From Pelagisphaera sp964404745 (GTDB taxonomy: Bacteria; Verrucomicrobiota; Verrucomicrobiia; Opitutales; Opitutaceae): 64,000 nucleotides of DNA. The stretch covers positions 62,001-126,000 of the forward strand of contig CAYOLG010000002.1 of assembly GCA_964404745.1 (NCBI GenBank), given 5' to 3'. This document shows, one piece after another, positions 27,899 through 35,582 of the stretch. Below the pieces are notes generated by a model. It was not told where the DNA came from. It made no database searches and saw only the letters and a program-made list of their open reading frames with translations. Every line of letters begins with the position of its first letter. Within the stretch, counting starts at the first letter, position 1. The translations under genes and the position numbers were made by a program.

Positions 27899-28951
27899 AT
27901 GTCACTGACAACGATTGAGAGACCGTTCACGGAAACGGAAGTCGAAAAAGAGGCGAAACGGCTTCTAGTTAAGCTAATGCATATCGAGTGCGACTCGCGT
28001 CACTCGTGGAACATCGATACTTGCCGGACGATCGCTCCGCTGACCTTGGAAATCAATGCTCTCAAGGAAGAAAAGGAAGCTGTTATCCTGGCTCATTCTT
28101 ACGTGGAGCCCGAAATCATCTATGGCGTGGCCGACTTTTCCGGCGATTCCTACATGCTGTCGATGAGGGCTAAGGAAGCCAAGGCCAAAAAGATCGTATT
28201 TTCGGGGGTGGTTTTCATGGCGGAGACAGCCAAGATTCTTTCGCCGGAAGCCGAAGTGGTTGTACCCGATCGAAATTCGGGGTGTTCGCTAGCCGATTCG
28301 CTGACGGGACTGCAGCTGCGGGAAATGAAGGCCGCATATCCGGATGCGGGAGTCGTTTGCTACATTAATAGCGCTGCGGAAGTGAAGGCCGAGTGCGACG
28401 TTTGCGTAACTTCGAGCAATGTCTACAAGATCGTGGCCGCCATGCCGCAGAAGCGGATTCTGTTTGTGCCGGATCGCTTGATGGCGGACAATATCCGGGT
28501 AGAGATGGCGAAGATGGGTATCGAAAAAGAGATTATTTCTTCGGATGGGACCTGCATTGTGCATGACCAATTCGACCCGGTTCTCATTGCGGAATCTCGA
28601 GCGAAGTTTCCTGGCCTTAAGGTGGTGTCGCATCCGGAGTGCACGCTCGACATCACCAGCGAAAGCGATTTTGTGGGAAGCACGGGCAACATGATGACTT
28701 ACGTCAAAGAAACCGAAGCTCCCTACTTCATGATGCTCACCGAGTGCGGTCTGGTGGAACGAATCGAAGTGGAAAGCCCGGAAAAGCGTTTCATCTCGGG
28801 ATGCAAACTTTGCCCGTACATGAAGATGAACTCTTTGGAGAAGATTCGAGATGTTCTCATCGCTCCCGAACCTCGTCAGATTATCGAGCTTGACGAAGCG
28901 CTTCGATTGAAGGCCCACAAGGCGATCGATCGGATGTTCGAAATGAGTTAG
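27899..28951 (+). CDS. nadA: Quinolinate synthase A
   Basis: About 350 aa; condenses iminoaspartate and dihydroxyacetone phosphate to quinolinate using a [4Fe-4S] cluster. The three cluster cysteines fit NSGCSLAD (Cys129), SHPEC and GCKLCPYMKMN. AHSYVEPEIIYGVADFSGDS binds the substrate. I chose ATG 27899; a TTG at 27848 in frame would add 17 residues with no family likeness. Its stop codon shares one base with the nadB GTG start, so nadA-nadB is translationally coupled. Confidence 0.95.
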   Translation: MSLTTIERPFTETEVEKEAKRLLVKLMHIECDSRHSWNIDTCRTIAPLTLEINALKEEKEAVILAHSYVEPEIIYGVADFSGDSYMLSMRAKEAKAKKIVFSGVVFMAETAKILSPEAEVVVPDRNSGCSLADSLTGLQLREMKAAYPDAGVVCYINSAAEVKAECDVCVTSSNVYKIVAAMPQKRILFVPDRLMADNIRVEMAKMGIEKEIISSDGTCIVHDQFDPVLIAESRAKFPGLKVVSHPECTLDITSESDFVGSTGNMMTYVKETEAPYFMMLTECGLVERIEVESPEKRFISGCKLCPYMKMNSLEKIRDVLIAPEPRQIIELDEALRLKAHKAIDRMFEMS

Positions 28952-30552
28952 TGGATACCATCAGAACAGATTGCCTTGTCATCGGGGCGGGACTAGCCGG
29001 ATGCGCCTATGCTCACTACGCGTCGGGCTTGGGACTTTCGGTGACCCTAGTCTGTTCGGACGAGTTATCCAAGGGAGCTAACAGCCAATGGGCCCAAGGC
29101 GGAATCATTTACGATACTTCTTTCAATGCCGAGCAGCTTAAAAGTGACATCCTCAAAGCGTCTGACGGCACATCCAATCCCGAGGCGGTAGACTCTCTGG
29201 TCGAGCATGGACAGAAAGCGGTGCAGTCGCTTCTGCTCGATGAGCTCAAGGTCCCGTTCGATAGAGAGGAGGGGGGCGAGCTCAAGTACACTCGAGAAGG
29301 TGGCCACTCGGATCGGCGTATCATTTTCTCCAAGGACCTGACGGGCATGGCTATCCTGAGCAATATGCATGCGCACGTCGTGGGATTGGATCAGGTATCC
29401 GTTTTAACGAATACGGTGGCAGTCGATTTATTGACGCTTTCCCACAATTCCGTGGATCAGCAAGACAAGTACAAGCCACTTACGTGCATTGGAGCCTACA
29501 CGCTGGATACGCTGTCTGGGGAAATTAGAGCGATTATCGCCAAGAAAACGATTTTGGCTACGGGCGGATTGGGGCAAATATTTCAAAATACGACGAATCA
29601 GAAAGGCGTAGTCGGGCACGGGATTTCCATGGCCCATCGCGTTGGGGCCCGGGTCATCGATCTCGAGTATATCCAGTTTCACCCAACGGTATTCCTGAAG
29701 AAAAACTGTCCGCTGTTTCTCGTTTCCGAGGCGGTGCGGGGGGAGGGAGGCGTTTTAGTCGATGCCAGAGGAAGACCGTTCATGGATAAGGTGCACCCCA
29801 TGAAGTCGCTGGCTCCAAGGGACATCGTAGCTAGAGCCATTCATCAGGAGCTGATCGCGTCTGGAGAAAACTGCGTTTATATTGATTTGTCCTCTCTTCC
29901 TGAAGACTTTATCCGAGAGCGGTTCCCGTCAATATATCGACGCTGTTTGGAGTGCGGGGTCGACATTACCAAAGAGCCGATACCCGTGGCTCCAGCCGCC
30001 CATTACTCTTGCGGGGGCGTCTATACGGATCTTTCCGGCCGTTCATCCGTGAAAAATCTCAACGCTATTGGCGAAACGGCTTGCACGGGTTTGCATGGGG
30101 CCAACCGACTCGCGAGCACTTCCCTGCTGGAATGTTTAGTATCGGCCAAGCTTTCGGCCGAATCCGATAGACAGGATATAGGATCTGAAAGCTTCCATTT
30201 GCCCGATGTAAGGGAATGGAAAAGTCCAAGCGAGAGCGCTGACGAGGTGCTCATCCAGCAGGACATGCGGCTAATTAAAAATACTATGTGGAATTATGTG
30301 GGCCTCATTCGATCGCCACGGCGATTGCAGCGGGCCCGACGCATCCTTATTGAGCTCGATCAAGAGATCAGCGACTTCTATGCGGGAAATCGATTGACTC
30401 GTTCGCTCATCGATTTGCGTAATGCCGTAAAGACGGCTTTGTTGGTCGTCCATGCGGCGAGCTTGAATTCGGAAAGCAAAGGAAGCCATTACATCGCTAC
30501 CGAATCTGAGGATTTAGATGCGCCGCTGGCCTCGATCGAAGATATCAAATAG
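28951..30552 (+). CDS. nadB: L-aspartate oxidase
   Basis: 533 aa; oxidises aspartate to iminoaspartate for NadA. The FAD-binding VIGAGLAGCAYA sits at residues about 10-21; SQWAQGGI and REGGHSDRRIIFSKDLTG are substrate- and flavin-contacting stretches; PAAHYSCGGVYTDL and TGLHGANRLASTSLLECLV are near the C-terminal half. The start is GTG, which overlaps the nadA stop by one base. Helical C-terminal domain complete. Confidence 0.95.
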   Translation: MDTIRTDCLVIGAGLAGCAYAHYASGLGLSVTLVCSDELSKGANSQWAQGGIIYDTSFNAEQLKSDILKASDGTSNPEAVDSLVEHGQKAVQSLLLDELKVPFDREEGGELKYTREGGHSDRRIIFSKDLTGMAILSNMHAHVVGLDQVSVLTNTVAVDLLTLSHNSVDQQDKYKPLTCIGAYTLDTLSGEIRAIIAKKTILATGGLGQIFQNTTNQKGVVGHGISMAHRVGARVIDLEYIQFHPTVFLKKNCPLFLVSEAVRGEGGVLVDARGRPFMDKVHPMKSLAPRDIVARAIHQELIASGENCVYIDLSSLPEDFIRERFPSIYRRCLECGVDITKEPIPVAPAAHYSCGGVYTDLSGRSSVKNLNAIGETACTGLHGANRLASTSLLECLVSAKLSAESDRQDIGSESFHLPDVREWKSPSESADEVLIQQDMRLIKNTMWNYVGLIRSPRRLQRARRILIELDQEISDFYAGNRLTRSLIDLRNAVKTALLVVHAASLNSESKGSHYIATESEDLDAPLASIEDIK

Positions 30553-30655
30553 TACCCGCTCCCTGAAACGGTGACGGAATGGCGCTCTGCACAAGTTTAT
30601 AGAGGGTTATGTTTGGCATTGCCAAGGAAACGGGAATCTCGAGATTACCGGTATC

Positions 30656-31309
30656 ATGGCAACTCTATCGACCAGCGATCTTCTGCAGCAATTGAAATGG
30701 CGCTATGCCGTCAAGGAATTTGATTCCGCCAAAAAGATCCCCGAAGATCTGATTGATGCGCTCGAGGAGTCATTGGTTTTGACTCCCTCGTCTTTTGGAC
30801 TGCAGCCCTGGAAGTTCTTTATTGTAGAAAACCAGTTGCTCAAGGATCGGATGCCGGAAATTTCCTGGAACCAGCCGCAGCCGAAGGACTGTTCGCACAT
30901 GGTATTGCTGGCCATAAAGCGCGATTTTACGGAAGCGGACGTCAATCGTTTCATCGAATGCCTAGCCGAAGCTCGCCAAGTAACGGTTGATAGTTTGGAG
31001 GGATACCGCAACTTCGCGGGCGGATTTGTTGCCCAAGGCGTCAGTGAGGGCTGGATCGAGCATTGGTCGACGCACCAGGTTTACATAGCCATCGGCCAAT
31101 TGATGGCTTCCGCGGCCTTATTGGGCGTGGACGCTTGCCCCATGGAGGGGATTCAGGCGGATGCCTACGACGAATTGCTGGGCGTCGATTCTAATGTGTA
31201 CCACGTCGTGCTCGGTTGCGCTCTCGGTTACCGTTCGGGGAACGATAAATATGCATCCATGCCGAAGGCCCGGTACTCCAAAGCCAGTCTCGTCGAACGG
31301 ATTAGATAA
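30656..31309 (+). CDS. Nitroreductase family NAD(P)H oxidoreductase
   Basis: 217 aa, flavin-dependent, similar to NfsB-type nitroreductases. KWRYAVKEFDSAKKIPEDLI near the start, TPSSFGLQPWKFFIV as the FMN-binding segment, AIGQLMASAALLGVDACPMEG in the middle and VVLGCALGYRSGNDKYA at the end. The physiological substrate is unknown. Stands alone between nadB and dapL on the plus strand. Confidence 0.9.
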   Translation: MATLSTSDLLQQLKWRYAVKEFDSAKKIPEDLIDALEESLVLTPSSFGLQPWKFFIVENQLLKDRMPEISWNQPQPKDCSHMVLLAIKRDFTEADVNRFIECLAEARQVTVDSLEGYRNFAGGFVAQGVSEGWIEHWSTHQVYIAIGQLMASAALLGVDACPMEGIQADAYDELLGVDSNVYHVVLGCALGYRSGNDKYASMPKARYSKASLVERIR

Positions 31310-31401
31310 CCCTGAGCTCGTTACCCGAGGCGACTCGGGATTGACAGGAAAGGATCTCTTTTTCAAGGGTCCTCATCGAAACACCAAACACTGATCTCAA
31401 T

Positions 31402-32628
31402 ATGATCCGCATTAACGAAAATTTTCTTAAGCTCCAAGCTTCCTATCTGTTTTCCGACATCGCCAAACGAATAGCCGCTTACCAGGAGGCGAATCCAGAT
31501 AAGTCTATTATCAAGCTGGGTATAGGCGATGTGACAGAGCCATTGCCACTGGCTTGTCGGGATGCTTTTCACTCCGCAATCGACGAGATGGGTACCCGTA
31601 GCGGATTTCATGGCTACGGACCCGAGCAGGGATACCCATTCCTAAGGGAGGCGATAGCCCAAAACGATTTTCAGGCTCGCGGGGCGGATATATCGGCAGA
31701 CGAGATATTTGTAAGCGATGGAGCCAAGTGCGATAGCGGCAATTTTCAGGAGATTTTCGCTGAGGGGATAAAGATAGCGGTTGCTGACCCTGTGTATCCG
31801 GTTTATGTAGACACGAATGTGATGGCTGGACGTTCTGGTCCCAGTGTAGATGGACGCTACCAGGGCTTTGTCTATCTGGATTCCACTCCGGAGAATGGAT
31901 ATGTCCCGGCTATTCCCAGCGAGCCAGTAGACCTTATTTATCTGTGCTTTCCCAATAATCCCACTGGGGCCACCGCCACTCGCGAGCAGTTGAGCGCGTG
32001 GGTTGAATATGCCAGGGAATCGGGAGCCCTCATCCTATTTGACGCAGCCTATGTCGCTTTCGTGCGCGATGATTCCCTTCCTCAAAGCATATATGAGATA
32101 CCGGGAGCGAAGGATGTGGCCATTGAATTCAGGAGCTTTTCAAAGAACGCCGGCTTTACCGGCACGCGTTGCGCCTATACGGTGGTTCCCAAGGGGTTGA
32201 CGGCTGCTGACTCGAAGGGAGAGCAGCATTCTGTGCACGCTTTGTGGAATCGCCGGCATTGCACTAAGTTCAACGGCGTCTCTTACCCAGTTCAAAGGGC
32301 GGCAGAAGCGGTCTACAGCGATGGCGGCAGAGCGGAGGTTAAAGCGCTAACGGATTTTTACCTGGAAAACGCTAAGATAGTCAGGGCTGCGATAGAGGAT
32401 CTAGGCTATGCGTGCGTAGGTGGCGATAACTCTCCGTACATCTGGATTGATGCTCGCCGTCCATCTTGGGAGTTTTTCGATGATTTGCTAAACGAGGCAG
32501 GAGTCGTCTGCACTCCTGGGGCGGGATTCGGACTTTGCGGGGAAGGACATATACGCATTAGCGCTTTTAACAGCCGGGAAAACGTGGAAATGGCCATGGA
32601 GCGAATTCGCAAGGCCTTGGCCAAATAG
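31402..32628 (+). CDS. dapL: LL-diaminopimelate aminotransferase
   Basis: 408 aa PLP enzyme that makes LL-diaminopimelate directly from tetrahydrodipicolinate, a lysine/peptidoglycan route shared by plants, Chlamydiae and other PVC bacteria. NENFLKLQASYLFSDIAKRI, IKLGIGDVTEPLP, GYGPEQGYPFLREAIA, CFPNNPTGATATREQL and FRSFSKNAGFTGTRC with the PLP lysine are all typical of DapL. The frame is clean and full length. Its presence is one reason for placing the host in the PVC group. Confidence 0.94.
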   Translation: MIRINENFLKLQASYLFSDIAKRIAAYQEANPDKSIIKLGIGDVTEPLPLACRDAFHSAIDEMGTRSGFHGYGPEQGYPFLREAIAQNDFQARGADISADEIFVSDGAKCDSGNFQEIFAEGIKIAVADPVYPVYVDTNVMAGRSGPSVDGRYQGFVYLDSTPENGYVPAIPSEPVDLIYLCFPNNPTGATATREQLSAWVEYARESGALILFDAAYVAFVRDDSLPQSIYEIPGAKDVAIEFRSFSKNAGFTGTRCAYTVVPKGLTAADSKGEQHSVHALWNRRHCTKFNGVSYPVQRAAEAVYSDGGRAEVKALTDFYLENAKIVRAAIEDLGYACVGGDNSPYIWIDARRPSWEFFDDLLNEAGVVCTPGAGFGLCGEGHIRISAFNSRENVEMAMERIRKALAK

Positions 32629-32813
32629 TTTGCCGCCCTCGATCCCAGAATAGCGGGTTTTCGAAATATCCGGACTTTCGAGCGCCGCTTCTGAATCCAG
32701 TGCAAATTGGTGGGACTCGATCCTTCGTTTTCATCTCTGCACAGCCAGGCGGGGCGGAGGCCTTGATCGGCGCTTGACAAGGTTGAGGCGATTTTCGACT
32801 GTTTGATGTTCTT

Positions 32814-33257
32814 ATGAGCATTATTGCCGATATTTTGACGATCATTCTGGTTTTGATCTCCATTTTTCTCATCCTTGTTGTATTGATGCAGAAGGGTAGC
32901 GCCAACAGCGGCATGGGATCAGCCATGGGAGGCGGTATGGCGGAAGCTGCTTTGGGAGCTGAAACGACATCGGTGCTCACCAAAGTGACCCGAAGTACGG
33001 CGATTGTTTTCTTCGTAATGGTCTTTGGCTTAGGCTTGGCCTATATTCGCCTGCACAGCGCGGCTCAGCGAGCTGAGGAGAGCGCTTTGCCGGAGTTTTC
33101 GGCACAGGAAGACGTGCGTCCTAGTCTGCAAGAAACGATCTCTGGGGCGGAAACGACGGCGGAAGAGGCTGCGGATTCTTTGGGCGAGCAGGTCGACGCA
33201 GCCGCTCAAGAGGCTGGGGCAGCGACCAACGATGCCGCTGATCAGTTGGAAAACTAG
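32814..33257 (+). CDS. secG: Preprotein translocase subunit SecG with an acidic C-terminal extension
   Basis: 147 aa. Two membrane segments (about residues 6-24 and 62-80) and the loop LMQKGSANSGMGSAMGGGM are the SecG signature. The C-terminal 60 residues, beyond the usual SecG length, are rich in Glu, Ala and Thr (ETTAEEAADSLGEQVDAAAQ) and probably disordered or helical. It assists SecYE in protein export. The LolA-like gene begins 43 bp later on the same strand. Confidence 0.88.
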   Translation: MSIIADILTIILVLISIFLILVVLMQKGSANSGMGSAMGGGMAEAALGAETTSVLTKVTRSTAIVFFVMVFGLGLAYIRLHSAAQRAEESALPEFSAQEDVRPSLQETISGAETTAEEAADSLGEQVDAAAQEAGAATNDAADQLEN

Positions 33258-33300
33258 GTGCTCGGAAAACAAATTCCGCTTGGCCGGGTCTCATTGGGCA

Positions 33301-34218
33301 ATGCGCCAAGTCTCGGCCTCTATATTTCTGATTGTCGCGGTTTTATGGGGGTCTAGTTCTCTAGAAGCTCAGCGAAGGGTCACGAGCGGTAGCCCTCTCG
33401 ATACCGTTGGAGAAGCTCCAAACCAAAAGCTGGGATGGGAAATCCTTCAGCAGTTTAGGTCCATGCACTGGGATGGCGGCTACCGATGGCGTATCCAACT
33501 CAAGATGATGCCTCGCAGAGAGAAGAGCAGGTACATAAATGGAATGATGTATGGCGACCGGAGCTCTCAAGGCCCGATCAGCCGTATTGACATTGTCGAG
33601 CGCCCCGCGGATGTCGATGTCGGGGGAAATCAAGTCCAAGGCTCTACCTTGCGACTGCTTCTGCAAAGCGGCGCGAATGCTTATGCGATGCAAAAGCTCT
33701 CTGGCGATTCAGGCCCGCCAAACGTTGTAGTGGCTGATGCCATGCTCGATAGAATAGCCGGCTCAGAGTTCAGTCTTTTCGATTTGATGGCCCCCTATGT
33801 CTACTGGCCGAAGTTTGAATACGAGGGAAGGAAAACCTTTCGCGGCGGGCCGACCCATCTTTTCTGGATGTATCCACCCGAGGAGGATGATTTATTGAGC
33901 AATCGAATTGGTGGAGTACGGCTTTATATCAGCGACCAATTCAATGTGCTAACTCAAACTGAGATATTCGGTGCCCAAGGCGAAAAGCTTAAAACGATCT
34001 ACATAAGCGGCGTGAAGAAAGTAGATGGCCAGGCGATTTTTAGCGGCATGGATGTTCGCAACGAATTAACGAGGGACAAAGCTCGATTGAGAATCCTCGA
34101 TGCAGATATGGGATTGAACCTTCCCCAGTCGCTCTTCGAGGCTCAGTCGCTAATGGATGATTTGCAGAATCAGCGAATCTCAACCGGTCGCTTTGAATCA
34201 TTTCAGAACGTCGAGTAG
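33301..34218 (+). CDS. Secreted LolA-like outer-membrane lipoprotein-sorting domain protein
   Basis: 305 aa from ATG 33301, which opens a signal peptide (MRQVSASIFLIVAVLWGSSS, cleaved near EAQ). The mature part is beta-rich: LQSGANAYAM, FSLFDLMAPYVYWPKFEYEG, RIGGVRLYISDQFNVLTQTE, which resembles the LolA/outer-membrane-lipoprotein-sorting fold family. An in-frame ATG at 33232 would overlap secG and remove the signal, so I rejected it. Function is not established; the pairing with secG suggests envelope work. Confidence 0.65.
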   Translation: MRQVSASIFLIVAVLWGSSSLEAQRRVTSGSPLDTVGEAPNQKLGWEILQQFRSMHWDGGYRWRIQLKMMPRREKSRYINGMMYGDRSSQGPISRIDIVERPADVDVGGNQVQGSTLRLLLQSGANAYAMQKLSGDSGPPNVVVADAMLDRIAGSEFSLFDLMAPYVYWPKFEYEGRKTFRGGPTHLFWMYPPEEDDLLSNRIGGVRLYISDQFNVLTQTEIFGAQGEKLKTIYISGVKKVDGQAIFSGMDVRNELTRDKARLRILDADMGLNLPQSLFEAQSLMDDLQNQRISTGRFESFQNVE

Positions 34219-34769
34219 CATAGAAATTTAGAGGCTAAAGGTATTGGCCGATCTCATGCTTGCCCTTATATTTATAGTCTAGGCCGTGGACTGGCAAAAT
34301 CGGATACATCCTTTTTGCATGTTGCCTAGCGCGGGTGGCAGAAATTCTGATACCGATACGGTTTGGTCGTATCGATAGACTGAAACCTTGTCAGCTGCTG
34401 GGCTCTGGTATCGAAAGTCTGGAGCCTGCGGATACAAAGTTTTCATAGTGGCAGACCTTCCCGTATTCAGCCTGATCAGTACGAAAAATAGGCGGTTTTG
34501 TCGTAATTTTGTATTGGGTACCCATATTTTTAGGGCGGTTTTGGGTGTAGTTAAATACCCAAAATCATGATTTAACCCCAGTTTTGACAATTATTTTGAA
34601 TACAATAGGCATTTGAGGAGCGTTTGCGGGTTTTTCGCTGTAACCAAAATACAATAACACGAATTTTATTGAAAAAATGCGAGCGGGTGCTAAGACGTGT
34701 AAAGTAGGGCGTGAGAATTCTCCCGTTTGTTTAACAATACTCACATAACCATATAACCAAATTATAATA
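34219..34769. promoter_or_regulatory. 551-bp AT-rich region upstream of the RHH/H1-like gene
   Basis: No gene is supported. It contains a TGGGTACCCA palindrome (34515-34524), an 8-bp inverted repeat TTTTGGGT/ACCCAAAA (34539-34546 and 34557-34564), and a 10-bp palindrome GAGAATTCTC (34713-34722). TATAAT occurs at 34763-34768, directly before the ATG, which is too close to be a normal -10 for that gene. A TTGACA at about 34582-34587 has no well-spaced partner. The A+T content is visibly higher than in flanking genes. Confidence 0.55.
34515..34564. promoter_or_regulatory. Cluster of four TGGGT half-sites, candidate operator
   Basis: TGGGT occurs twice on the plus strand (34515-34519, 34542-34546) and twice on the minus strand (ACCCA at 34520-34524 and 34557-34561), making two inverted pairs within 50 bp. 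Ribbon-helix-helix proteins bind short half-sites arranged like this, and the next gene encodes such a protein, so autoregulation is possible. This is inference; the motif is only five bases long. Confidence 0.35.
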
Positions 34770-35389
34770 ATGGCCGTAAAGAAAAGCGTCGAGAGTTCAC
34801 CTCTCACATTCGATCTGAAAGCAGATCTCATCGCAGTTCTGGACAAGTATCAATCCGGACTAGGTGGCGTATCGAAGAGCGAAATCATTCGTCATGCGAT
34901 TTCAGGATTCGACTACAAAACCTTTCAACCAGTGGTCGAGTCGCATCGCCAAATTTCGGTGCGTTTGCCGCTTAAGCAAAAAAACGCGCTCGTAAAGCTC
35001 GCCAAAAGTAAGAAAGTCAGCATCGGCGAATTGCTTCGAGCAGCGCTCGAATCGCTTCCTGCTAATCCAGCGAGCTCGGGCATAGAAAAGCCTGCTCCTA
35101 AGAAGAAGGCAGCTCCCAAGAAGAAGCCAGCTCCCAAGAAGAAGCCTGCTCCTAAGAAGAAGGCAGCTCCCAAGAAGAAGGCAGCTCCCAAGAAGANNNN
35201 NNNNNNNNNNNNNNNNNNNNNNNNNNNNNNNNNNNNNNNNNNNNNNNNNNNNNNNNNNNNNNNNNNNNNNNNNNNNNNNNNNNNNNNNNNNNNNNNAAAA
35301 AGGCAGCAGCTCCCAAGAAAAAGGCCGCCAAGAAAGCTGTAAAGAAGGTAGCCAAGAAAAAGGCGGCTCCTAAGGGTAAGAAGAAGTAA
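34770..35389 (+). CDS. Double ribbon-helix-helix-like protein with a histone-H1-like lysine-rich tail (interrupted by assembly gap)
   Basis: Residues about 11-47 (SPLTFDLKADLIAVLDKYQS, SKSEIIRHAISGF) and 61-96 (RQISVRLPLKQKNALVKLAK, VSIGELLRAALESL) each look like a CopG/Arc-type strand-helix-helix unit. From about residue 105 the protein is nothing but hexapeptides of the form (P/A)APKKK, encoded by 18-bp repeats (35091-35196), followed by the 100-N gap and then AAPKKKAAKKAVKKVAKKKA to a TAA at 35387-35389. The frame after the gap is off by two from the frame before it, so the gap length is arbitrary and the true tail length is unknown. Lysine/alanine/proline tails like this bind DNA non-specifically, as in histone H1, Hc1 and AlgP. 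I infer a nucleoid-associated or long-range regulatory role. No Shine-Dalgarno is seen. Confidence 0.75.
35091..35196 (+). repeat. 18-bp tandem repeats encoding (P/A)APKKK
   Basis: Six units of the form (C/G)C(A/T)GCTCC(C/T)AAGAAGAAG are seen before the Ns (units begin at 35091, 35109, 35127, 35145, 35163 and 35181, the last cut by the gap). Imperfect repeats of this kind commonly collapse or break short-read assembly, which explains the gap. Confidence 0.9.
35197..35296. other. Assembly gap of 100 Ns
   Basis: Exactly 100 Ns, the conventional placeholder for an unknown distance. It lies inside the lysine-rich repeat, and joins two contigs. Confidence 0.98.
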
Positions 35390-35418
35390 GCTGGATAAGC
35401 GAAACTAATCTATTTCGA

Positions 35419-35450
35419 GAGCCGAGGCGGGCAGCCTCGGCTCTTTTTTG
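35419..35450 (+). terminator. Intrinsic terminator of the RHH/H1-like gene
   Basis: A perfect 10-bp stem GAGCCGAGGC (35419-35428) and GCCTCGGCTC (35434-35443) with a 5-nt loop, followed by TTTTTT (35444-35449). It begins 30 bp after the stop codon, so the gene is probably a single transcription unit. Confidence 0.92.
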
Positions 35451-35582
35451 TCATTCAGCCCGGTTCGATCATTCTTCTCTCGCATGGTATAATTGGCACG
35501 AGGACCTGCGGGCGGAATCGCCGGTAATCGGTCGTCATTTTGTATTCGTTTAGTAGGGGGATCTCAATCTAGTAGTAGGGTC

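Noticed and set aside
34763..34768. TATAAT as the -10 box of the RHH/H1 gene.
   Set aside because: It lies one base before the ATG, so transcription would start inside the gene.
35091..35196. Tandem 18-bp repeats taken as a CRISPR array.
   Set aside because: There are no spacers; the units encode (P/A)APKKK in frame with the RHH protein.
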